The notes beneath the pieces are model-generated. The model was not told the DNA's origin, made no database searches, and was given only the letters and a program-made list of their open reading frames with translations. This document shows positions 9,501 through 15,520 of a DNA stretch of 46,513 nt, piece by piece; position 1 is the stretch's first letter; the number at the start of each line of letters is the position of its first letter. The translations under genes were made by a program, and so were the position numbers. Source of the DNA: a virus; IMG/VR virus record IMGVR_UViG_3300030389_003660, positions 1-46,513 of that record. One strand, 5' to 3'.

Positions 9501-12500
9501 CCGTTAGCATCTAATATAGGAACCATCGCACCGTATATCTGAGTTCCATCTTCTGATGCAGCTATTTTTACATTACCTCTTTTCTTCGCACTATTCTTCC
9601 ACTCTTCAAACTGATTAGCAATATCCGCATCGTTTCTACCGTTAGCTCTAGTTACGTTAATAGCAGGTCCACCTTCAGCAACTGATCTAGCACTCTCTTC
9701 TTCTATACGCTTCATTTCGTTCTCATGATTTTTGAGAACTTCATCTGTAGGTATACTTTTTAGTATTTCATTTTTACGAGCAAGGTTTTTATTATAGCCT
9801 ACGTTCATTTCAACGTAAATCTTTTCTTTCTGCTCTTTAGTTAAGTCTTCAGAGGCTTCAATTTCAGCAAACCTTATTTCCAAGTTTCTTTGAGACTCAT
9901 CTATTTTAAGTAGCTCTGCTTTTTGCTCTTTAGTTAACGAGTCAACACGCTTTAAATCAATTGCTATTAGTTCTGCATTTTCAGCAACTAAACTCTGTAT
10001 GTTTTCGTCAGCTTGCCTTACTTCTTCTTCTGTAGAGTTTGGATCGTTTATAATAGAGTTTAACTCTTGTATCTTAGTTCTATTAGAATTTAAAACGTCA
10101 GATGCCTCAACACTTTGGAAAGCTCTGTAAGTGTTTCTAAATAAAGTTGGTACAGATAACGTACCACCTATTAAAGCGCCTGTAACAAAAGACTCTTCAA
10201 CACCGTCGAGCATTCCAACTTCTTTATTACCAGCTAACCTATCAATATAGTTGCTACCTAATTGAGCTAGTGCTTCAGAACCACCTTCTTCAAATATATC
10301 TATACCTGCGGCGGCAGTACGCTTCAAACCTACTTTAAGTACGTCTTTTCTTAAAAATCTAGTAGCGTATCTTTTACCTACATCACCAAACAACAAGTTT
10401 GAACTAACACCACCGGTGCCTTTAAGTAATCCTAAAGTAACTCTTTCAGATAAAGCTTCTATACTACCTGTAGCAATAGATGCCGCGTACATTTCACCAA
10501 AACTATGGTCTTGCCCATACATACCGCCAGTTCTTCTGTATAGATCTCGAGACGCATCCATCTCGCTAAACTTATTACCTGCAGAAATACCACCCATCAT
10601 AATTAAACCAGACGTACCGCCAGTAGCTGCGAGTAAAGCTAATTGCGGAACTTGACCTGCGCCAGTTATAAAAGCCCACTCAACAGCACTGCCAAAGCTA
10701 TCTATGTCTTCATACTTAGGAGGCTCTACAACTAAAGAGTTGACATGGTTTTTATAACCATCAATAGATTCTCTTATTCTATCTCTGCGCTCGCCTGAAT
10801 ATAATGATACTGGAGCCGTAGCAAACCTCGCTGTTTCTATAATTGTGTCTAAAAAAGAATCTTCACCGTATAAATCAATAAGTTCGTCACTTAGCGCGCC
10901 TAAAGGATTAACCATGTAAGTAAGCTCTAAAGCTCCTTCGCCAAGGTAAACTAAGCCATTATGAAAAGATAAAGCTATTTGAGTAGCTACTCTATGGTTT
11001 TTACTTATCTGATCAACAAATGCCCCAAGATCTTGCTCTCTAATACTTAACTGTTCTAGTTCAGCGCCAACTTTTAGTACTGAATCATGCAAAGATTTAG
11101 AAGCATCTAGAGCTACGTTGTATTCGTCTATTAAATTAGTATATTTACCAATAAACTCTTGTATCTCTTTATTAGCATCGTTAATGCCTTGCTCTGTAGT
11201 TAAATCGTATTTGTCTTTAATAGACTTAACATATTCTTTAGGATCTCCAAATTCTTTTATTTCAGAAGCTAAACTACTTAATCTATCATTAACTACATTA
11301 AGCTGTTGATGGACTAAATCGCCTTCAATAGCTTTTTGTTTAGCGTCATCTTGTATTTGCGCAAACTCTTCTTCAGAGACATCTATTATAGCTAGCTGCT
11401 GTTCTGTTTTACCGAATATAGAGTTAATAGCTTCCGTACCCGCTAGCTCGCCTTTGTAAGTTCCGCCTTTTACAGTTGCTTCAGCTACTTCGCTAGCTCT
11501 ATTTTTAATAAGATTAGATCTTATATCTCTGTTTTCTTGAGCTAGTATTTCTGATCTTAGCTCGTCAGTACCTTCTAATTCTTCGTAAATAGATTTAAGT
11601 GTTCTATTTCCAGCACCCCTTGAACCAAACACATCGTCTTTAATATTTTGCAGTGTTATATTACCAGCATTTTCTAAAAACTTTTTAGCTTCAGGACTAT
11701 CAGCTGAACCATAAGATTCTTCTAAATATTTATTTAAGGCTAAGCGTAGTCTAGCATTAAAATACTTTAATTCGTTAGCGTCTGATTGTTCTCTTATTTG
11801 AGTATCTGTTTGGTAGCCTTCGTTTGCAAATTTAAGAACAAGATCCTTATACTTACCGAACTTATCTATGTTCTGCTCTAGCCACACAGGGTCTTTAGCA
11901 TTTTCTCTTAGCCAAGCTTCATATACCGCTCGAGAATCTACTGAAAATTTACCGTGTTCCTTGCCACCAGGTAGAAACTTCCTAGGCAAAACCCCAGTAA
12001 GGCTACCTCCTACGATGTCGTTCATCATGCTAGCAAACATGTCACCACTACCAATATTGTCTTCAGGCATGTTAGCCAACTCTTCATTGTTAGCTGTATA
12101 GTTATTATATATTTTTAAAGCTTCAGACTCAATATTTTTTTCGTCTTCTTCGGTAATGTCGTACCTCTTTTCAGTCTCTGTTAATCCGGTTACAGAAGAG
12201 TCTCGCACAATTGTTTCACGAGTTTTCTCTTCTTGTAGTACTTGATTGTAGTGAGGATCGAACAAAAGAGAATCATTAACTATAAAGTTGCCTTCAGAAT
12301 CATAATACTGAGATCTATCTACTTCATCATCTAAAGTATTCCAGTAAGTAGAATTTATATATGATTCAGGCTTTATATCCATATCAGCATCACGCTGACT
12401 AACAGGCATAACGTTAGCTGGCGGCTTCTCAATATCACCAGAACTAGGTACAAGCTCGTTAGTACCGATCATATCAAGATACTTCTTTATGACATCATCA

Positions 12501-12592
12501 ATAAAAGATTGAGGACGGCCTTGAGCTATTAAGTCTCCAATAATTTCTTTTAACTGCTCTTCTTGAGCGCTTGTTAATTGAGGTGTACTCAT
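3515..12592 (-). CDS. Giant internal-virion / polyvalent protein, 3025 aa, with zincin, HAD-like and zinc-knuckle regions
   Basis: This is the largest gene of the window and probably an ejected internal virion protein with the place and length of T7 gp16-like proteins. Regions seen in order: a charged helical N-terminus; a Gly/Ala-rich hydrophobic stretch at about 525-820, suited to membrane insertion; a zincin motif HELLHG at about 1054 with a later EELFAIVSE that could supply a third ligand; a HAD-phosphatase-like segment at about 2065-2205 with WDFDDT, ILTARAP and YFADDA; a second hydrophobic stretch near 2715-2740; a Lys/Glu coiled coil near 2910-2945; and two C-terminal C-x9-C-x10-C-x2-H zinc-binding motifs. 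Multi-enzyme architecture of this kind matches the polyvalent proteins described for phages and conjugative elements. The start overlaps the previous stop as TAATG. Motif positions are approximate. No RNA polymerase motifs were found. Confidence 0.85.
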   Translation of the reverse strand: MSTPQLTSAQEEQLKEIIGDLIAQGRPQSFIDDVIKKYLDMIGTNELVPSSGDIEKPPANVMPVSQRDADMDIKPESYINSTYWNTLDDEVDRSQYYDSEGNFIVNDSLLFDPHYNQVLQEEKTRETIVRDSSVTGLTETEKRYDITEEDEKNIESEALKIYNNYTANNEELANMPEDNIGSGDMFASMMNDIVGGSLTGVLPRKFLPGGKEHGKFSVDSRAVYEAWLRENAKDPVWLEQNIDKFGKYKDLVLKFANEGYQTDTQIREQSDANELKYFNARLRLALNKYLEESYGSADSPEAKKFLENAGNITLQNIKDDVFGSRGAGNRTLKSIYEELEGTDELRSEILAQENRDIRSNLIKNRASEVAEATVKGGTYKGELAGTEAINSIFGKTEQQLAIIDVSEEEFAQIQDDAKQKAIEGDLVHQQLNVVNDRLSSLASEIKEFGDPKEYVKSIKDKYDLTTEQGINDANKEIQEFIGKYTNLIDEYNVALDASKSLHDSVLKVGAELEQLSIREQDLGAFVDQISKNHRVATQIALSFHNGLVYLGEGALELTYMVNPLGALSDELIDLYGEDSFLDTIIETARFATAPVSLYSGERRDRIRESIDGYKNHVNSLVVEPPKYEDIDSFGSAVEWAFITGAGQVPQLALLAATGGTSGLIMMGGISAGNKFSEMDASRDLYRRTGGMYGQDHSFGEMYAASIATGSIEALSERVTLGLLKGTGGVSSNLLFGDVGKRYATRFLRKDVLKVGLKRTAAAGIDIFEEGGSEALAQLGSNYIDRLAGNKEVGMLDGVEESFVTGALIGGTLSVPTLFRNTYRAFQSVEASDVLNSNRTKIQELNSIINDPNSTEEEVRQADENIQSLVAENAELIAIDLKRVDSLTKEQKAELLKIDESQRNLEIRFAEIEASEDLTKEQKEKIYVEMNVGYNKNLARKNEILKSIPTDEVLKNHENEMKRIEEESARSVAEGGPAINVTRANGRNDADIANQFEEWKNSAKKRGNVKIAASEDGTQIYGAMVPILDANGDVISYEMFFNDKNIYEDGVTTTGSHELLHGAMFNTIRANPALRNRFGDSINRILDGPGVKISKKAQKELDRVNQYSKEQRGEELFAIVSELMVSGDITIDGGAVGRFKDLMRRTSMQTTDTDIEFNDDTDVRNFLKDYSRSRKKGLADKRITSLFTKSAKGKLVETPVSREEARRVVEDRLEEALQESYMSTLSASLRSNPDIRQEFDTFVKNEDGTPKFKTNSEFLSEGSAQAYLKIVESPVLDGLIQQGMTERGLPPAALRDFTRKVKEKLGERLLTNYDVTKNDSLFGWLTGVSGGAGKSIIYRAKGDVMNEYKKDGELDTVSIDAPVGETTTFEATIEAETDALMQQLEEADLTARESDIIGPQLFVKTINLDQTSIDQINTTVEAANLDIEGLTYKGVKKLTTGTDAALSSVLDIVSKQFGISSSNVIKSSNLNSTQRAAAQEFIKNNAQALIDMLPEGETNSGESTGVARVLLNNFYEKGERLKFAAGATAAGKFAQLKRSDITTAQFNEAFGIRPDGTFDNNRKYDGAINGLVNQAAMITANQAIRDNAVRKGIHPMSTIALLGNGRSEAMFSKRLRQESIKNPELGVFIIDQLRNASNKLYTKSGQNTIGVLQNIFAEEIENKTISQSLINQLTKDINRVGERFSNRTDQDIILKDKSLGEIIVDQLEYEAETERQYYRTIVAKKTGKTDLQQITDPEYASFFRTNTLNRISKDLSPEFVMRYLAPGTSAPSKTGKGEFIFTGLNTYERNPNYDPTSTNRKGVTEGAADTAMVFEGEDVDVAPQPSIATKGNLSFDDINSKVKPNLERIVKFQQENNQAFRDVVDWLKTNYENGNISESEVVTMLELMNANPKGLTRSAAILGFLPVDAFDGPATLEHMTPALTVNFYALNYILSGNNAQSAKDFTDVMDNYRVTYLPKKYDNLVNKYYKSNMPRYWNPSLSSLLRYYNPETYGFFDLKLQDIATGDIIGQEMSVNIQAYGRANRNARKALTMFADPSASDSQIKEVTNDLVELMASKRPTQNKGASIWDFDDTLATTKSRILYKTPDGTEGSLNAEEYARDYVELAAQGYEFDFSEFNKVVGGKPGPLFNKALERAKKFGTKDQFILTARAPQSQEAIFEFLKGVGLEIPAGNIIGLGNSTGQAKAMWIANNLIKQGYNDLYFADDALQNVQAVKAMFDQFDIKGKVQQAKAEFSKRAPKQMDDIIDEGAADLNSDFNIILEETKGVARFKQFSAGKARQRGKNKGKFKFFIPPSADDFAGLLYSFMGKGKQGDKHHKFFKVNLFDPFSRGIRLLNRANQIAANDLKNLRKSFPEVRNKLKNKLPGLEYTTEDAIRVYNWNRQGFDVPGLAQTDLNAIVRAIEDNASLKAFADGVDVINVSEVIVPDDSWLAGTIASDINEALEGARSAYLQEWIDNKNAIFTEANMNKIEAVYGSNFREALEDSLFRMENGGNRSQGQGRLMNNFTNWIHGSIGTTMFFNARSAMLQMISNVNFINWSDNNMLAAAKAFANQPQYWQDVSMIFNSDFLKQRRGRIQTDVNAAELLSEIRDSKNPMKKATAYLLQLGFTPTQIADSFAIATGGATFYRNRINSHVKNGMSKADAETQAFEDMMEIAEETQQSTREDRISQQQASPLGKFILAFQNTPMQYNRLIKKAAQDLVNGRGSATSNVSKIVYYGAIQNMIFYGLQQALFAAMFGDDEEDKLDDDKKERVINGMFDTVLRGAGIGGAVVATTKNVILRFMEEEEKADDDKFFTEPDHAYTVIEALNISPPIGIKARKLYSALQSWEFNREVIDYMDKTDIDNPIYDAVFSATEAITNIPLSRLYSKYQNIKEAANSDHETWKRVAMLLGWSKWNFGIKNQDVMTAKNEIKEIKAEEKEERKEQKKREREIEKAEEETQEIEDNKLDQDEKREEGATEVQCAAVSRSGKRCSNMALPGENFCTIHIPVPQQEEEVQCSHIKKDGKRCKMKTKNKSGKCYYHD

Positions 12593-13953
12593 TAAGCTTG
12601 ATCTTTATTATCTTCTGGTAATACTCTATTTAACGAGTCTTCTACTGCTTTTTCATATCTAGCCTTTAACTCTGGTCTAGTTTTAAAGAAAGCTTCTCTT
12701 TCTTTAGCTGTTTTAGGTACTAAGCTTATTATTTGTGCATCTCCGTATTTAGCAGCGCCTTCGTTGTGTATTTGTTGCTGCTTTCCTGTAGTCCAGCCAC
12801 CAGCAACTTCTGCTAAAAGCTTTGGGTCTTTCTCAAGCTCTTGAAGCATTTTCTTTATATCTTCATCATTTAAGTCTTTATCTGTAATTGTTAAGCCTGT
12901 AAAAGTCGCTAATTCTTGTATGCTTAAATCACCACTACCATCTGCATCTGCTGATTTATATACATCACCTTCAGGTAAGCTAATACTAAACTGCAAACCT
13001 GCATCAGGCGCGTTAATAGCTTCTGTTAAATCTGCAGCTAAAGAACTACCACCAGCCCAATTATCATATAGTATAGATCCAGCTGCTTCAGGGTTTTTTC
13101 TAAGCTCTGTAGCATAGGTTTTAGTGTTAGCCCTTAAATATCTTTCACTATCAAACTCTAAGCTTGGATTTTCTTTTACAGCTGCATCTACGGCTAAAGA
13201 TACTGTAGCAAAACCTTCTTCTCTAGCAACTGGAGATAAAGCTGTACTCATCATTTGATCTATGTCTTTTGCTTTTATCTCCTGCCCTTCAACCATAAAC
13301 ACCATCTCACCTTTATCGTTGATTTTATACTCAGCGCCGTCACCACCAGCGTTAGCTAAAGCTTGCAGTAGCTTTCTTTTTTCTACAGCTTCAGGAGAGT
13401 CACCCGCAATCAAATCGCTTAGTTCATGATCTTGAGTTATTTTGAACGCTTGCTCCATAGTTTGTTTCCAATTTGCAAGCTGAGAAGATCTAGACGCTTG
13501 CTCTCGCAATAGTTTTTGTGCACCTTTATTATCACCAGCTTCTACTAGTTTTAAGTATTTTGTTTTTTCGCCTTCTTCATAATCTTGGAAACTTGAAAAA
13601 AGATCAGGAGAAGCCCAAGATCCAGTTTCAGCCATTCTCTCAAAAACAGTATCAAAACCTATTTCAGCTGACTCTTTTTTCTGAGCAAGCTCTTCTTGCT
13701 TTTTTCTTTCTTCTTCTTTACGTTTATCTCGAGCTTCTTTAATATCTTTAGCAGTACCTTGTATACCTTTAGCTATGTCGCCTGCTGCTTTAGCTTTAGC
13801 TAAGCCTTCTCTAGCGCTACCTTCGCCTACACCTAATGCTTTGCCTAGCTTAGTCTTTGCGCCTTTCATTTTTACGTCTACTCCAGCTTCTCTAACTGCT
13901 GCTAAAGTGCTTGAGTCTAATCCGTAATTTGGTGTTGATACTCCTTCCGCCAT
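12592..13953 (-). CDS. Internal virion-type protein with a canonical EF-hand loop
   Basis: This 453-residue, mostly helical, charged protein lies between a gp14-like protein and the giant protein, where podoviruses carry their second internal core/ejection protein. Residues 60-95 are a Lys/Glu/Arg-rich coiled coil. Near residue 340 the segment DADGSGDLSIQE has acidic or hydroxyl residues at positions 1, 3, 5 and 7, Gly at 6 and Glu at 12, a perfect EF-hand calcium loop. The N-terminus holds VKMKGAKTKLG, which partly resembles the MAFKMKG-type starts elsewhere in this genome. No transglycosylase motif was identified. The role in genome ejection comes from position; the calcium loop is seen directly. 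Confidence 0.72.
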   Translation of the reverse strand: MAEGVSTPNYGLDSSTLAAVREAGVDVKMKGAKTKLGKALGVGEGSAREGLAKAKAAGDIAKGIQGTAKDIKEARDKRKEEERKKQEELAQKKESAEIGFDTVFERMAETGSWASPDLFSSFQDYEEGEKTKYLKLVEAGDNKGAQKLLREQASRSSQLANWKQTMEQAFKITQDHELSDLIAGDSPEAVEKRKLLQALANAGGDGAEYKINDKGEMVFMVEGQEIKAKDIDQMMSTALSPVAREEGFATVSLAVDAAVKENPSLEFDSERYLRANTKTYATELRKNPEAAGSILYDNWAGGSSLAADLTEAINAPDAGLQFSISLPEGDVYKSADADGSGDLSIQELATFTGLTITDKDLNDEDIKKMLQELEKDPKLLAEVAGGWTTGKQQQIHNEGAAKYGDAQIISLVPKTAKEREAFFKTRPELKARYEKAVEDSLNRVLPEDNKDQA

Positions 13954-13956
13954 AAT

Positions 13957-14601
13957 TTATTTTTCTTCTTTTTTATCTTCAATTCCTTCAGCGATACCTG
14001 AAACGCCTTCCATAAGCCCTGAACCAGCTTGCTGTATTCCTTCACTCACAGCTGTCATACCTTGTTGCTGTAGAGCTTGAGCTGAAGAAACATCACCAGC
14101 AGCTAGCGCCATTAATGACTGCGTCTTCTGAGCTTCCATCTCTCTACTCATAACTTCTCCTTGACGCTCAAGACCTTGTAGTCTAGACTGCTCTTCTAAT
14201 ATTGCTTTCTGATTAGCCGCTTCTTGTTCACCTATACTAGCTGAAGCTTGTTGTGCAGATAAGGCTCCTTGGTTAGCTAATGTTTGAGCTAGCGCTGCTA
14301 TACCAGAAGCACCAGCTGCACCACGCATTTGCCCCATAATATTAGCCTGGCTTTGCATAGCTTGCTGTTTTTCAAACTCAGCTTGTTGCTGATTAACAGT
14401 CATATCTTCTAAAGTATTCTCCATGTTAAGATATGGATTACTAGTATCGAGCTTTTCAAACTCAGCTCTCTGCTTGTCCATCTCTATACGCGCTTTATCA
14501 GCTTCTTCTTTTGCTGCATCGGCTGCTTTCTTGCCCTGCACAGCTTTATATACGCCAACTCCAGCAGATACTAGAGCAGCTCCTGCCGCTACAAAACTCA
14601 T
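13957..14601 (-). CDS. Internal virion protein, T7 gp14-like in layout
   Basis: This 214-residue protein opens with a Gly/Ala-rich hydrophobic segment (FVAAGAALVSAGVGVYKAV). It continues as a long Gln/Ala/Glu-rich helical region (residues 25-170) and ends with a second Gly-rich stretch (GSGLMEGVSGIAEGIE) before a charged tail. That pattern and size fit the smallest ejection protein of podoviruses, which forms a pore in the outer membrane. It starts 3 nt after the cupin gene stop and is followed 3 nt later by the 453-aa gene, so the 214-, 453- and 3025-aa proteins form a three-gene ejection cassette. The assignment is by composition and synteny, not by a specific motif. Confidence 0.65.
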   Translation of the reverse strand: MSFVAAGAALVSAGVGVYKAVQGKKAADAAKEEADKARIEMDKQRAEFEKLDTSNPYLNMENTLEDMTVNQQQAEFEKQQAMQSQANIMGQMRGAAGASGIAALAQTLANQGALSAQQASASIGEQEAANQKAILEEQSRLQGLERQGEVMSREMEAQKTQSLMALAAGDVSSAQALQQQGMTAVSEGIQQAGSGLMEGVSGIAEGIEDKKEEK

Positions 14602-14604
14602 GAC

Positions 14605-15078
14605 TTATTTATTTTTAATATATTCTTCATATTCTTCGTAAGTTATAGCAACAATATCTTTTTCTAGTTGCTTAATATCTTCTGTGTTAGTAGGATTTTT
14701 GTGTGTATTAAACCACATAGAATCTTCATGAGCGTATAAAACCCTTTTAATACCTGGTCTAGATATAATAAAACAAGGAGCTATATGATCTATAGTTTCT
14801 TCTTCATTAATCACCGTTATTCTACCAGTCAATAAAAAACACATATGAAGATGCTTATGTATCGCACCGACAACAACTATACCTTTCTTCATAGTCATTT
14901 CACGAACATAAACACCATCCATAAAATAATGTTTTATAGGTATAAGATCACTATCTGTTACTATAGGATTATCTTCTGTACCAACAACTATATCAACACC
15001 ATTAGCTTTTTCTTGCATTTGCGCTTGCAAGTGCTGAACTTCGCGTCTAAACTGTTTTTGTAACTTATTATCAGCCAT
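14605..15078 (-). CDS. Cupin-fold protein
   Basis: The 157-residue protein has a charged N-terminal helix (LQKQFRREVQHLQAQMQEK) followed by a cupin core. Cupin motif 1 is visible as GAIHKHLHMCFLLTGRI (metal-ligand-type His at about 74, 76 and 78, though the usual Glu is replaced). Motif 2 is visible as PGIKRVLYAHEDSMWFNTHKN, which ends in a His and Asn. Single-domain cupins occur among virion genes of marine phages; possible roles are sugar binding or a metal-dependent reaction on a surface polymer. The start lies in an AT-only leader (TTAATTAAATTAAATG on the coding strand). The fold is fairly secure; substrate and enzymatic activity are unknown. Confidence 0.72.
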   Translation of the reverse strand: MADNKLQKQFRREVQHLQAQMQEKANGVDIVVGTEDNPIVTDSDLIPIKHYFMDGVYVREMTMKKGIVVVGAIHKHLHMCFLLTGRITVINEEETIDHIAPCFIISRPGIKRVLYAHEDSMWFNTHKNPTNTEDIKQLEKDIVAITYEEYEEYIKNK

Positions 15079-15124
15079 TTAATTTAATTAAAGTGTACTG
15101 ATATATAGTTACACTTATTAGTGT

Positions 15125-15520
15125 TTATTTACTACTCTCAAAGTAATCTAAGTTAATAGCGTGCAGCTCTGCAGCTTCAGTAGAGTTATTAGATATTTTT
15201 ATACTTGCAAAATAACCTAACGGAGAGCTTAAGTTAGCTTTATTATCTTTTGAAAAGAATATAAACCTACTTTGCGTGCCAGACCAACCAGCTACCGTAG
15301 TCGTATAAACTATTATTCGATCTAAAAAAGTAGAGCTACCACTTTGTGTTGTTATAGCTCTAATGCTACCTAATTCTTGAACAGCGTCACTGTTTATCGT
15401 AAAGCCATTATTTTCATGGCCAGCTTTTTCTGATGAGCTAGTATTTACAAAATAAGCAGTGTCACCTACTTGACATGACGCATTAATTGGATTATCAAAG
15501 TCTAAAGTTACTGTTGGCAT
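15125..15520 (-). CDS. Small beta-rich virion protein
   Basis: The product is 131 residues, rich in Ser/Thr and beta strands, with no charged coiled coil and no signal peptide. It begins MPTVTLDFDNPINASCQVGD and carries a conserved-looking GYFASIKISNNSTEAAELHA segment near the C-terminus. It overlaps the stop of the 897-aa protein by one base (TAATG), so the two are translated together. I have a general memory of similar small proteins beside fibre-like genes in marine phages. It may be a fibre accessory, chaperone or decoration protein. The 46-nt gap to the cupin gene holds no clear hairpin. Confidence 0.6.
   Translation of the reverse strand: MPTVTLDFDNPINASCQVGDTAYFVNTSSSEKAGHENNGFTINSDAVQELGSIRAITTQSGSSTFLDRIIVYTTTVAGWSGTQSRFIFFSKDNKANLSSPLGYFASIKISNNSTEAAELHAINLDYFESSK

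Noticed and set aside
3515-12592. Virion RNA polymerase (N4-like) for the giant protein
   Set aside because: Size is comparable, but none of the T7/N4 single-subunit polymerase motifs was seen; zincin, HAD-like and zinc-knuckle motifs explain it better.
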